From Solea solea (lineage: Eukaryota > Chordata > Actinopteri > Pleuronectiformes > Soleidae), in contig NC_081149.1 in the NCBI RefSeq assembly GCF_958295425.1, forward strand, positions 25,317,481 through 25,381,480: 64,000 bases of DNA, read 5' to 3'. A model generated the notes under the pieces. It worked only from the letters and a program-made list of their open reading frames with translations, was not told the DNA's origin and searched no databases. The number at the start of each line of letters is the position of its first letter. Within the stretch, counting starts at the first letter, position 1. The position numbers were made by a program, and so were the translations under genes. Below are positions 1-9,408 of this stretch, in pieces.

Positions 1-1041
1 CATGCTAGCAACACACGTTGCTAACACATGCTAACAACACATCTGCATCTTACCTCAGGAAACAGGAAGTGATGATATGAAGTCATGAGAGGTCAACAAG
101 CTTTTTCTAAACAAAGCATTTTATGTAGCGCAGTGCTCACCAACTGGTGGCCCGTGGGCCCAAACTGGTCCACCCGACATTAATATCTGGCCCAGCAAAT
201 AATTTTCAAAATCATCTTTTACATTTTTTTTGTGATGAAATTGCCAAAATGGTTGTCAAAAATCAAAATGGCTGACTTCCTGCATCTTGAGTTGAGGCCG
301 CGGTTTGCGATCAACTTTCTTCGTTCGTCTTCCCACCAAGTTATAGAGGCCCTGCCATCGGGGCCCCTGCCGTCGGGGCCCCTGGTGCTTCAGCCCCTGG
401 CGTTCGTACTCGGGCTTTAAACAAAGTAAAGCTTTCTGACTCCGCCCACTGATGCATTGCTGCTAACCTCGCCTGCATGCTAACACCACAGCTAACGGTG
501 AGTAACTAACAAACAACGTCACAGAGTAAAAGTGTTTATTTACAGTTTGTCTATAAAGTTCTTTAAAGATTTATAATCTGACTTCAGTAAAAGTGTTAAA
601 GTTTACATTTATATTTACTTAAGCATCAAAAGTCATTTTCTGATATAAAATAAAAGTATTATAAAAGCTAAATACAGACCATAATAGCAACTCTTCTTCT
701 TCTGATTTGGTTTATACATCAGAAGAGTGGTAAATTCACAAAATCAAAGTGAATAATCCGTGAGATTAAATGTATAAATGTTTACATGTGGTCTGTGTGT
801 GACATATTAATTAGTGTTGAAGTTCATTCATTCATCCAGATTAACTTAATCCATGTCTGAGATGAATTAGTGTGTGTTTGATGTTGCATTTATAAATGAA
901 TGAGATTAAATGTCTTAATTTGTGAAATGAAAGTGCTCAAATTCGTACATTTATGAGATTAAATAAATGTTTATCTGAGTGATGAACCTGTGAGATTGAG
1001 ATTCCACTGATAATCTCCCTTTTTCTCCCCTGTTGCTTCAG
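1..1041. other. No gene recognised; AT-rich flank
   Basis: I see no exon with family resemblance here. The stretch is AT-rich and holds short open frames only. Bases 121-215 resemble the end of a hAT-type transposon. The rest could be intron of the gene whose last exon lies at 1042 or 2789. Confidence 0.5.
121..215. mobile_element. hAT-like transposon end fragment
   Basis: The sequence starts CAGTGCTCACCAACTGGTGG followed by a CCCGTGGGCC block. This resembles the ends of vertebrate hAT elements that begin CAGTG/CAGGG and include a 'gtggcccgtgggcc' segment. I found no matching second end or clear 8 bp target duplication, so it is probably a fragment. Confidence 0.35.
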
Positions 1042-1073
1042 TTCTGAATAATCTGGAGGAGGAGGAGCTTTGA
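1042..1073 (+). CDS. Candidate last coding exon (unidentified gene)
   Basis: A good 3' splice site (pyrimidine tract, then TTGCTTCAG, ending at 1041) is followed by a short frame reading LNNLEEEEL and a TGA at 1071. An AATAAA lies at 1197-1202 and GT-rich sequence follows within 50 bases. This is the expected layout of a short last exon with a compact 3'UTR. The coding piece is only ten codons, so it may be chance. It could belong to an upstream gene or be an alternative last exon of the gene ending at 2903. I do not recognise the protein. Confidence 0.3.
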
Positions 1074-1196
1074 AGTTTGTTGGAGATAAAAAATCTGTCC
1101 ATCTTCTTGTTTTGGTTGAATTATTTTCTGGGCGGAGCTTGTGTGTGTGTGTGTGTGTGTGGTTTTACGACAGTGAACGTTTGATGTTAAACATGA

Positions 1197-1202
1197 AATA
1201 AA
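1197..1202 (+). terminator. PolyA signal candidate AATAAA
   Basis: Consensus AATAAA 124 bases after the candidate stop at 1073, followed by a GT-rich stretch at about 1220-1235 that could serve as the downstream element. It is only as good as the candidate exon before it. Confidence 0.3.
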
Positions 1203-1454
1203 CGTGTGAAAGTGAACTTGTGTTTGTTGTTTTTCACTTTATTCATTTTGGATCCCAAATAGAATAAAACAGTGACTCAGTTAACTGGTTATTTATCAGT
1301 TATTAAATTAGTTGTCAACTACTTGAATTAATAATTACTCAGTTTGAGTTTCTGTGATTTTTCTGCTTCTTAAATGTGAATATTTTCAGCACTAAAAATA
1401 TAAAACATGCAGTTTGATTGGGAATGGTGTGCTATGACTTTTCTAAGCGTTTCT

Positions 1455-2665
1455 AGTAACCATGGCGACAAAAATCGCAAAAAAACTGAAGAATTTCCAC
1501 ACACAAATGGGTAACTCCGCCCAATTTGGAGTGTCATACTTTAACGTAGAGTCGTGGTTGAAACATTAAACAGATCACGGGACTTGAGACTTTCCTCACC
1601 CAAGTCAAAGTTTTGAAGTTGTTTTCATTTTCATATGACTTGCAGTTTTTCTTAAAATCACCTAAAAGCACAGAGAGTTCTGCTCAAACCTCTCATTCAC
1701 TCCCATGTTAAAAATCAAGACGAGGGTGATTTTAAAACTGTTGTTTCTCCGTCAGTTCACAGCCGTTTGTCACAGATGTAAATGTGGGAGCTGCTGAAAG
1801 CCTCCTGACGCTCACACGCCAAACATTTACTCTCTGGGACTAAATGTGGGAGCTGCTGAAAGCCTCCTGAAGCTCCCACACCAAACATTTACTCTCTGTG
1901 ATGTAAATGTGGGAGCTGCCGAAAGCCTCCTGAAGCTCACACGCCAAACATTTACTCTCTGTGATGTAAATGTAGGAGCTGCTGAAAGCCTCCTGACGCT
2001 CACACGCCAAACATTTACTCTCTGTGATGTAAATGTGGGAGCTGCCGAAAGCCTCCTGAAGCTCACACGCCAAACATTTACTCTCTGTGATGTAAATGTG
2101 GGAGCTGCCGAAAGCCTCCTGATGATCACACGCCAAACATTTACTCTCTGTGATGTAAATGTGGGAGCTGCCGAAAGCCTCCTGAAGCTCCCACACCAAA
2201 CATTTACTCTCTGGGATGTAAATGTGGGAGCTGCCGAAAGCCTCCTGACGCTCACACGCCAAACATTTACCCTCTGGGATGTAAATGTGGGAGCTGCCAA
2301 AAGCCTCCTGACGATCACACGCCAAACATTTACTCTCTGTGATGTAAATGTGGGAGCTGCCAAAAGCCTCCTGACGATCACACGCCAAACATTTACTCTC
2401 TGTGATGTAAATGTGGGAGCTGCCGAAAGCGTCCTGACGCTCACACGCCAAACATTTACTCCCTGGGATGTAAATGTGGGAGCTGCCGAAAGCCTCCTGA
2501 AGCTCACACGCCAAACATTTACTCTCTGTCATATGACGACTTTAAAACACGCTGTTTTCTCTGTTTTTCACCGTTTTTTGACTGTTAGAAACAGGTGTTT
2601 GGAAAGGGGAGGGGACAAAAGGGAGGGGGAGGGGCTTGTGAGTCAGTCACGCTCTCCAAGTTTTA
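1455..2665 (+). mobile_element. Dispersed repeat element with internal VNTR (copy 1)
   Basis: The left part (1459-1760, 'aaccatggcgacaaaaatc' onward) recurs without the VNTR at 11828-12200. The right part (2560-2640, TTTTTGACTGT then G-runs) recurs in reverse orientation at 35531-35635. The 63 bp array at 1775-2530 lies between them and recurs next to the second copy of the right flank. The simplest reading is a dispersed, probably non-autonomous element with an internal tandem array. I see no transposase. The class is unknown. Confidence 0.6.
1775..2530 (+). repeat. 63 bp minisatellite, about 12 copies
   Basis: Units run GATGTAAATGTGGGAGCTGC ... CCAAACATTTACTCTCTGT and are 63 bp long. Because 63 is 21 codons, long open frames run through the array on both strands. 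These are a by-product of unit length, not genes. Unit ends (ATGTAAATGT and ACATTTAC) are near-complementary, so single strands can fold back. Confidence 0.9.
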
Positions 2666-2788
2666 AAGGTTCAGTTCACACAAATGTATGTTCCACGCAT
2701 CAATGTCATCAGTATTATTCTTTTATGACACACCGTGCTACAGTCAGGTCATCGTGTGTGTGTGTGTGTGTGTGTGCTCATTTCCCAG

Positions 2789-2903
2789 GGTGCAACAGGA
2801 GCAGCTGGCGGCCATCTTCCTGCTGCTGAGGGAGAACCAGGAGGCGCTGGGGGAGGTGACGGAGGGAGACATGGAGGAGCAGTTGAAGCTCTACTCGCTC
2901 TGA
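2789..2903 (+). CDS. Last coding exon of an unidentified gene
   Basis: A 3' splice site (CATTTCCCAG, ending at 2788) opens a 38-codon frame to a TGA at 2901-2903. The peptide is helical and acidic: it begins VQQEQLAAIFLLLRENQEAL and ends EEQLKLYSL. An AATAAA follows at 2990-2995, so this is a normal vertebrate terminal exon with a 3'UTR of about 100 bases. The leucines and glutamates suggest an amphipathic or coiled-coil C-terminus. I could not assign a family. The next exon upstream is not evident in the window; bases 1455-2665, just upstream, are repeat sequence. It lies on the same strand as the sialyltransferase pseudogene and caskin2. Confidence 0.65.
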
Positions 2904-2989
2904 GCATCACAAGCTGGGCGTGTCCTCGTCTCCAAACTCAAACATCGCTCTGTCCTTTTGTTTGTCAACGATATTCAGGGTTTGTTTAT

Positions 2990-2995
2990 AATAAA
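2990..2995 (+). terminator. PolyA signal AATAAA
   Basis: Consensus signal 87 bases after the stop at 2903, followed by a GT-rich run at 3009-3024 that fits a downstream element. Confidence 0.65.
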
Positions 2996-3224
2996 TTTCA
3001 TTAATTTAAGTGTGTGTGTGTGTGTTTTCTGTCTTCTATTTCAAATCTTATTCATGTTGATTGTGATATAATCTCTAATAAATGGTTATTTGACAAATAA
3101 AAGACCAAATGTCTAAAAAGGGTCTCGCGGGGCTGTGGACTTTGGCAGCAGCGTCTCACCTGAGGTCATGTGACAGGAAAACAGCAGCAGCAGAAGAAAG
3201 AAAAATGAGAATTTCATCAGACTC

Positions 3225-3425
3225 AACAGGAAACTGAAGTTTATAAACCGCTCACTCTCCCACACCAAACCTCAGAGCTGCTGGTCCTCTGCTGCCTCGT
3301 GTGGTCACTTAGTTCAGTCTAAATTAAATATTTCAAACGCCAAATTTTACAAAATCAGACATTTGAACTTATTGATGGAGGCACACAACTCCTGTGTGTG
3401 TGTGTGTGTGATGTTAAAACCACAG
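3225..3425. mobile_element. Fold-back MITE-like repeat, partial
   Basis: Contains the family blocks 'ctcactctcccacaccaaa', 'gagctgctggtcctctgctg' and 'cctcgtgtggtcactt', plus the inverted arm 'gacatttgaacttattgatg'. It is one of about ten copies in the window (see 5450, 9357, 60478). Confidence 0.6.
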
Positions 3426-3619
3426 ATCAGTGTCTCTGATCAGTTTGGTTTGCGTCATGATTGACAGCTGACACTGAGTCCTGATTGGTTTACCTGTGTG
3501 TGAACGTGTGTGTTGTGTGTGTGTGTGTGTGTGTGCCGTCATGTCAGTGAGCAGACAGCAGGGGGCAGCGTGGCTCCAGGAGACGATGGAGAGGAGGATT
3601 TTACTCTTGTTTCATGAAG

Positions 3620-3794
3620 AACAAACGGTGAGTGATGATGATGGTGATGGTGATGATGATGGTGGTGATGATGGTGATGGTGGTGATGGTGGTGATGATG
3701 ATGGTGGTGATGGTGGTGATGATGATGGTGGTGATGATGAGGATTTTGATGGTGATAATGATGACGGTGATGATGATGATGATGATTTTGATGG

Positions 3795-3844
<50 letters not shown>

Positions 3845-3850
3845 CTTGTG
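3620..3850 (+). repeat. GAT/GGT trinucleotide array
   Basis: Imperfect (GATGATGGT)n tract of about 220 bp. It produces poly-Asp, poly-Ser and poly-Met frames that are not genes. Confidence 0.9.
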
Positions 3851-4442
3851 AAGTGACGTATGAGTGACAGTGGTGTATTTTGTTCAAACGTTATGAATGT
3901 TATTCATAAAGGTTAGGGTGGTGCCAGTGTAAACTGTTGGTTGGGGTTTGTGTGCACCAGATTGTTGTGAACGTAAACTACGAATAGTTTCAATTTAAGA
4001 GGGGAGGGATGTTATGAAGTGATGTATGGGGTGTCGCCACACTCCACACCAGATGGGGGCGCAGGGGCGCTGGGTAATATGGGGACGACCCAGAGTGTTT
4101 TCTATGTAGGGCACAGAAAGTTGTTGTTCTTGGCTGGTTAGTTACAGTTACTGAAACTAAATACGGCTCATTATTATGGTATACGAATACCCTACTGATG
4201 ATGATGGTGATAATGATGATGATGATGATGAAAAATTTAAAATTATCAGCAGAAATAACGATATCACAAAAATATGCTAATATCGGGCTGATATTATCAG
4301 TAGGCCGATATTATGGGACATCCGTAGTTGCTACTTTAAAAACATGCTGTTCTCTCTGTTTTTCTGCTGATTCTTCATCACCAGATTATTAACATGAAAA
4401 CAATAATGTTTATGTGAATTACTGATCCTCCTCCTTCTGCAG

Positions 4443-5122
4443 GACGTGAAGTAGGTCTTCATCCCGTCAGATCTCAGAGACTACGTGATGGTGGCAGCAG
4501 CAGAGACAGAGGGGACACCTGAGGACATGTCCACACCTGTTTAGAACTACTTTTATAATCAATGGATCACCGTGGGTTTTTTTTAATCATTCAAACCAGT
4601 TTGTGATTTTTCAGTTTGTGATTTTTTTATGTCTCAGTTTTCTTCTCTGATGTCTGTGATGTCTCTGTTTCTTCTCTGATGTCTTAGTTTTCTTCTCTGA
4701 TGTCTCTGATGTCTCTGTTTCTTCTCTGATGTCTTAGTTTTCTTCTCTGATGTCTCTGATGTCTCTGATGTCTCTGTTTTCTTCTCTGATGTCTCTGATG
4801 TCTCAGCTCTTCGGACTTGTCACCTGTACATGCCGAGCACAGGAGCTCTGATGCTGCTGACGGCCATACACACCTGTGACCAGGTAACACACACACACAC
4901 ACAGAAACAGGTTTTGGTGGACCTGCTGGTCTCGTGTCCGTCTGTCATGCAGGTTTCTGTGTACGGCTTCATCACCAGTAACACTTCTCTGATCATTTCT
5001 ACGACTCCACGTAAAAACCTCTCAGGTTCTTTGCCAACCACGACCTGCGGATGGAGAGCCACCTGTGGGAGGCGCTGCACCACCGTGGGAACAGCATGCT
5101 GTACCAGAGGGAGGAGTCGTGA
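4443..5122 (+). pseudogene. ST6GALNAC-like sialyltransferase pseudogene
   Basis: Three exon remnants of a GalNAc alpha-2,6-sialyltransferase (Golgi enzyme of O-glycan capping) lie in order. 4443-4540 reads IPSDLRDYVM after a TAG at 4452-4454, where the family normally has tyrosine. 4807-4883 encodes the small sialyl motif, [20 protein letters not shown], and ends at a GT donor. 4953-5122 starts after CAG and continues [10 protein letters not shown], then shifts frame at 4983-4984, reads FSDHFYDST, meets TAA at 5012-5014, and continues [15 protein letters not shown] to LYQREES and a TGA. The motif VS spacing (H then E five residues on, in NHDLRME) is still visible. Intron positions are kept, so this is a decayed gene, not a processed copy. 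The middle exon that should join DYVM to LYMPST is missing or unrecognisable. ST6GALNAC1 and 2 are the nearest relatives I know; I cannot choose between them. Assembly error is possible but would need three separate mistakes. Confidence 0.8.
4627..4806 (+). repeat. GATGTCTCT short-period array
   Basis: Units such as 'tctctgatgtctctgttt' and 'tcttctctgatg' repeat up to the 3' splice site of the sialyltransferase pseudogene exon at 4807. The array may have replaced the missing middle exon. Confidence 0.8.
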
Positions 5123-5237
5123 AAGCTGAGTGCCGAGGAGGCGGAGCTCTGTTCCTCAGCTGTCAATCCAAAGACAAACTACATGTGCAATGTTTTCAGG
5201 AGGAGCCTGAGTTTACACCTGGTTATAAGAAAGAGAA

Positions 5238-5370
5238 CTAACTAACTAACAAACTAACTAACTAACTAACTAACTAACAAACTAACTAACAAAAAACTAA
5301 CTAACAAACTAACTAACAAAAAACTAACTAACTAACAAACTAACAAACAAACAAACAAACAAACAAACAT
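5238..5370 (+). repeat. (ACTA/ACAA)n simple repeat
   Basis: Tetranucleotide tract of ACTA and ACAA units, about 130 bp. Confidence 0.9.
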
Positions 5371-5449
5371 CATCTATATCACATCATCAAATGTAAAAAA
5401 AATATTAAACTGAGTCTTGATAAATGAGGTCTTTAAAAATCCCATAAAA

Positions 5450-5870
5450 AGGGGAGAGTGCAGGTTTAGTCAGAGTTGACTGCACTGTGAGCGCCCCCTG
5501 CTGCTGAGACTTCGACTAAAGACTGGTCTAATAACATCTCTATCTCATTGTTACACAGAAGTTTGTAAACCACTCACTCTCCCACACCAAAGCCCACAGA
5601 GAAAATCTGTGATTTTAGCTGCTGGGACACAGGAGCTGCTGGTCCTCTGCTGCCTCGTGTGGTCACTTTGTGTCACTGAGGTCAATCTGAACAAAGGATT
5701 TAAAACACTCAAGTGACAAAATAACACATTTGAACTTGGTGATGGTTTTCTCTCTGAGGTTTGGTGTGTGTGTGTGTGTGGTTTACAAACGTCTGTCTCA
5801 CACTGAGATAAAGACTCTGTCTCTGGTGTGTTTCAGCAGCAGGGGGCGCCCTCGGCCCTGTGCTAACACT
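5450..5870. mobile_element. Fold-back MITE-like repeat, near full length
   Basis: The left half has 'gactgcactgtgagcgcccc', 'gtttgtaaaccactcactct', 'gctgctggtcctctgctgcc' and 'gtggtcactttgtgtcactg'. The right half carries the inverted counterpart ('gaggtttggtgtg', 'gtttacaaacgtctgtctca'). It ends with CAGCAGCAGGGGGCGCC, the mirror of the GGCGC/CCCCTGCTG block at the left. The copy is palindromic over about 400 bp with no coding capacity. Confidence 0.7.
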
Positions 5871-5984
5871 CTGTGGTCTCTGAGCTTTTACTAAAAACTT
5901 CATCCGCAGTTTTACACAAAAGTCTTGAACAGAAGAAGAAAAATACAAGTTTTAACTGTCCAGTGAAAGGCTTTTATTTTGATA

Positions 5985-6480
5985 GTATCCACCGGATGTT
6001 TTGTGTTGCGTTCACGGCACCTCGGCATTCTGGAGAATCCAGCGACATGAATGTGGCATTCACGGCGCGGAGAGAAATACAGGAGGAGTCAAAGGGAAAA
6101 AAAGTGTTTAAGTCCGAAAAAATACTAATAAAGAAGTGCGTGTTCGCTCTGCGCCGAGAGGAATCTACGAGCTAACGCTTCCGGAAATAACGAAACCGTC
6201 CTCGAATACGAAAACATTCCAAGAAAGTGGATTTTCCTGGAATATCGACGCTGGGAATTCTCCGCCAGCTTCGGCACAAACTGCCACCGTGGTCCGTTAA
6301 CGTGCAGCGGTTTGAAAGTTCCGGAAGAGACGACGAAGAAAAGTGAGTTTAAAACAAGTTAATTTTGTTCCACCTGTGATGTTTGCGTGATGTTTGCGTG
6401 ACGTGAGGTGCGTTTACTGACCTCAGCTTAAAGGTCGTCTGCCCTGTGTTTACATGCCAGACTCCGGCCGCGAAAAATCA
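5985..6480 (+). promoter_or_regulatory. caskin2: CpG-rich promoter region and 5' noncoding exon of caskin2 (inferred)
   Basis: CpG density rises sharply here compared with the AT-rich flanks. A 5' splice site GTGAGT at 6343 closes a possible noncoding exon ending 6342 (CGACGAAGAAAA), which would splice to the ATG exon at 8190. No TATA box is obvious. Position and CpG content are the only evidence, so the start site is not resolved. Confidence 0.5.
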
Positions 6481-8189
6481 CTTTCTTCCGTCGCTTGTTT
6501 CTAAATCAAGTTCCTCAACTAAAAAAACTACTTATTATTGAGACGGGAAAAGATACGAAATGCGGCGGATTTTATTGACGTCACAGACATCGTGTAACGT
6601 GAGTGAAGTTGTGATTTAGACGTGGGGCACAGTGACCGCTAACCTGCGTGTAATTGAAGATATTTCCAGTGAGAAATCTTCCATCGCGCTTCTTCCTTGT
6701 GTGCTATTTGTGTTTAATTTGAACCCGATCTTCGGAGACAGTGTCACTATCGCCGGATTATCTCAATTCACGACTTTATCGTTTTGTTTAATGTTGTAAA
6801 TTATCATGGAAATGTTAAATTGAACTTTTTTTAAATGGAGACTGGTTTCTCGAGACCTACACGTTATTTAAAACATTGTCTTAACGTTTGATGTGTCCCT
6901 TACATTAAATCAACTGCATTCATTTTATTATTTCTTGTAATAAACATTTATAGAAAATGTAATGTGTATTTAATATCTGTATTTTTTAAATGTATTTAAT
7001 CTGCTTTATTTTCCTCCACAAACGGTTTTCATCTCAGATAAAATATCAAGAAACAGAAAAAACCACATCTGCTTGTTTATATTGGTTTGTATTGGTGTCA
7101 TTTCCTAAAATGCCACACTGGTGGCACTCTACTCTGAGTCAAACCTCATAAATCCTCTCAGTACCAGAGTATTTTTCAAATCACACTTCATCATGCACCA
7201 CTAACTTCACTCTGGAGTCATAAATGTCAAGAGATTCTTGTTTGTGAGCCATAAAAGGGTTTGTTCCTTTCCACTTGACTGACTCTGCAGAGTCACGGCC
7301 TGATTTATGAGCTTTGTTCCTCTCGTCATGAATGCAGCGAGAATAAGGAAAGGCCTGAGGGAGGACGAGGACGAGGACGAGGATGGGGACGGGGACGAGG
7401 ATGGGGATAGTGACGGGGACGGGGTTGGTGTGAGTGGGACTGACAGCAGTAACTGTGGCTGCTTATGTAACGTGACCAGGAAACACAGACAAAACCTGAC
7501 ATCGGCTTCAGAGAGGAGCGCAGTGACTTCAGTATTAAAGAGACACCTTTGAATTAAATGTCCATAAAAGGAAGAAAGGTGGATCCACAGATGGACAGGA
7601 CTCGTAGGATGTGACGCATATTTTAGTGGACGAAATATTGAAGCGCGTTCATCTGGAAAGAAATCAAATAAAAGACGAGTTAGGAGGTCGTCACGCGTCG
7701 AGACATCGACTGATGTTTGTCTGCGGCCGATAAACGACGTATGACGCCGATATCCTGTGTTTTCCCTGCATCTGATGAAATGAAATCGATGTTAATATTC
7801 TGGTCTGTGTTTGTGTTCACGACAACATCAAAACATTATTAATATTCACGTGAACTCTTTCTCCATAATTCTTTACGAAATGAACAGTCAACCATTATTT
7901 ACAACACTTACAACGTTTTCTACTTTCTCCCACAGACAAACACTGTTGATGATATTCACGATATAATGGTTTAGTTTATTATTTATTATTTATTTTAGAT
8001 ACATTTTTTTCATTCATTTTATTAAAGTAAAAGGAACTCTGTAGAAAAATATATCGCAGCAGCAGAAATCGGTTCTAAACTTGTAACTATAGCAACATGC
8101 CCAGTTTTAAATTGGGGACAAGTGGGCGTGGCCAGATGAAATATGTCACATTTTAATTATTATTATTATTGTTATTGTCATTTCCACAG
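6481..8189. other. caskin2 5' intron, no gene seen
   Basis: AT-rich intronic sequence. It contains a GAGGAC/GGGGAC array at 7360-7430 that opens an 81-codon acidic frame I do not consider a gene. Confidence 0.5.
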
Positions 8190-8308
8190 TTGGTCTGTCC
8201 GTCCAAACGAGGAGGCAGGGACTCTCCGCTGAGGACGGCCCGGCATCTTCATGGCGCTCTGAGGAGGAAGTGGGATTTGAATAAGTCCAGGTGGGAAGAA
8301 GGCGGAGC
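8190..8308 (+). other. caskin2: caskin2 5'UTR part of exon 2, with a short uORF
   Basis: A 3' splice site (TTTCCACAG, ending 8189) precedes 119 bases of leader before the ATG at 8309. An upstream ATG at 8251 opens a three-codon frame (M-A-L-stop, 8251-8262) that could lower translation slightly. Confidence 0.6.
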
Positions 8309-9377
8309 ATGGGGAAGGAGCAGGAGCTGCTGCAGGCGGTGAAGAGCGGAGACCTGCTGTCCACACAGAAGCTGCTGTCCAGACTGAAGAGCAGCAGGAA
8401 CAGTAAGTTCTACCACAGGTTCCACACTCACATGTCTCTGGTTCTCAGCAGCAGGGGGCGCTCACAGTGTAGGTCAGGACTGGAACAAGTTCAGAGATTC
8501 ATTCACACTCCAGAAACAGGTTTCCACACGGCCACGGTCGCAGACACTTCCACCCAGAACCTACAGAACCTACAGAACCTACAGAACCCTCAGAATCTAC
8601 AGAATCCTCAGAACCCTCAGAACCCTCAGAACCCTCAGAACCTACAGAACCCTCAGAATCCTCAGAACCTACAGAACCACCAGAATCCTCAGAACCTACA
8701 GAACCTACAGAACCCTCAGAACCTACAGAACCCTCAGAACCCTCAGAACCCTCAGAATCCTCAGAACCTACAGAACCCTCAGAACCTACATAACCTACAT
8801 AACCTACAGAACCTACAGAATCCTCAGAACCTACAGAACCCTCAGAACGTACCACTGTACAGTGAGGAGGGGGCGCGGTGCCTCTGTGTTTGTTGGTGTG
8901 TTAAAGGTTTCATTAGGACACCAAACAGAACCCTGTGTGTGTGTGTGATGATGATGTCATCATGTTGGTATGTGGACCTCATGGAAATACCTTGGTCGTC
9001 GTCTCTGAGGCTGGAATTTGACTCCAGTGAAACAGAACCCGCTCAACGCTTTCCTGACGTTTTCCTCCCAACAACAAAGAAAGAAAGAGACAGAGAGAGA
9101 GAGAGAGACAGACAGAGAGAGAGACAGACAGAGAGAGAGAGACAGACACACAGAGAGAGACAGACAGACACAGAGAGAGAGAGAGACAGTATCTCATTGA
9201 TAATATAAAGAATATCAAATAAATTCACACTTTGAGTGTTTTTCTCAAAGTGTGAATTTCTTTGCTCCATAAAACAGAGAAAATCTAATCAAAACATCAT
9301 CATTACCATGTTTAACAAACGCTGATCGACATTTTTCAACATTTTCTGACATTTTAGTGAAGTTTGTAAACCACTCA

Positions 9378-9408
<31 letters not shown>

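Noticed and set aside
1846..2829. 327-codon open frame through the 63 bp array
   Set aside because: Unit length is a multiple of three, so stops are avoided automatically on both strands; it ends in a GT microsatellite.
3496..3867. Asp-rich 123-codon frame
   Set aside because: GAT repeat translation; all frames give homopolymers.
7307..7552. 81-codon acidic frame between the caskin2 promoter and ATG
   Set aside because: Driven by a GAGGAC repeat within the 5' intron; no splice or homology support.
8291..9208. 305-codon open frame including caskin2 exon 1
   Set aside because: Only 8309-8402 is coding; GTAAGT at 8403 is the donor, and exon 2 at 11279 restores the known caskin sequence.
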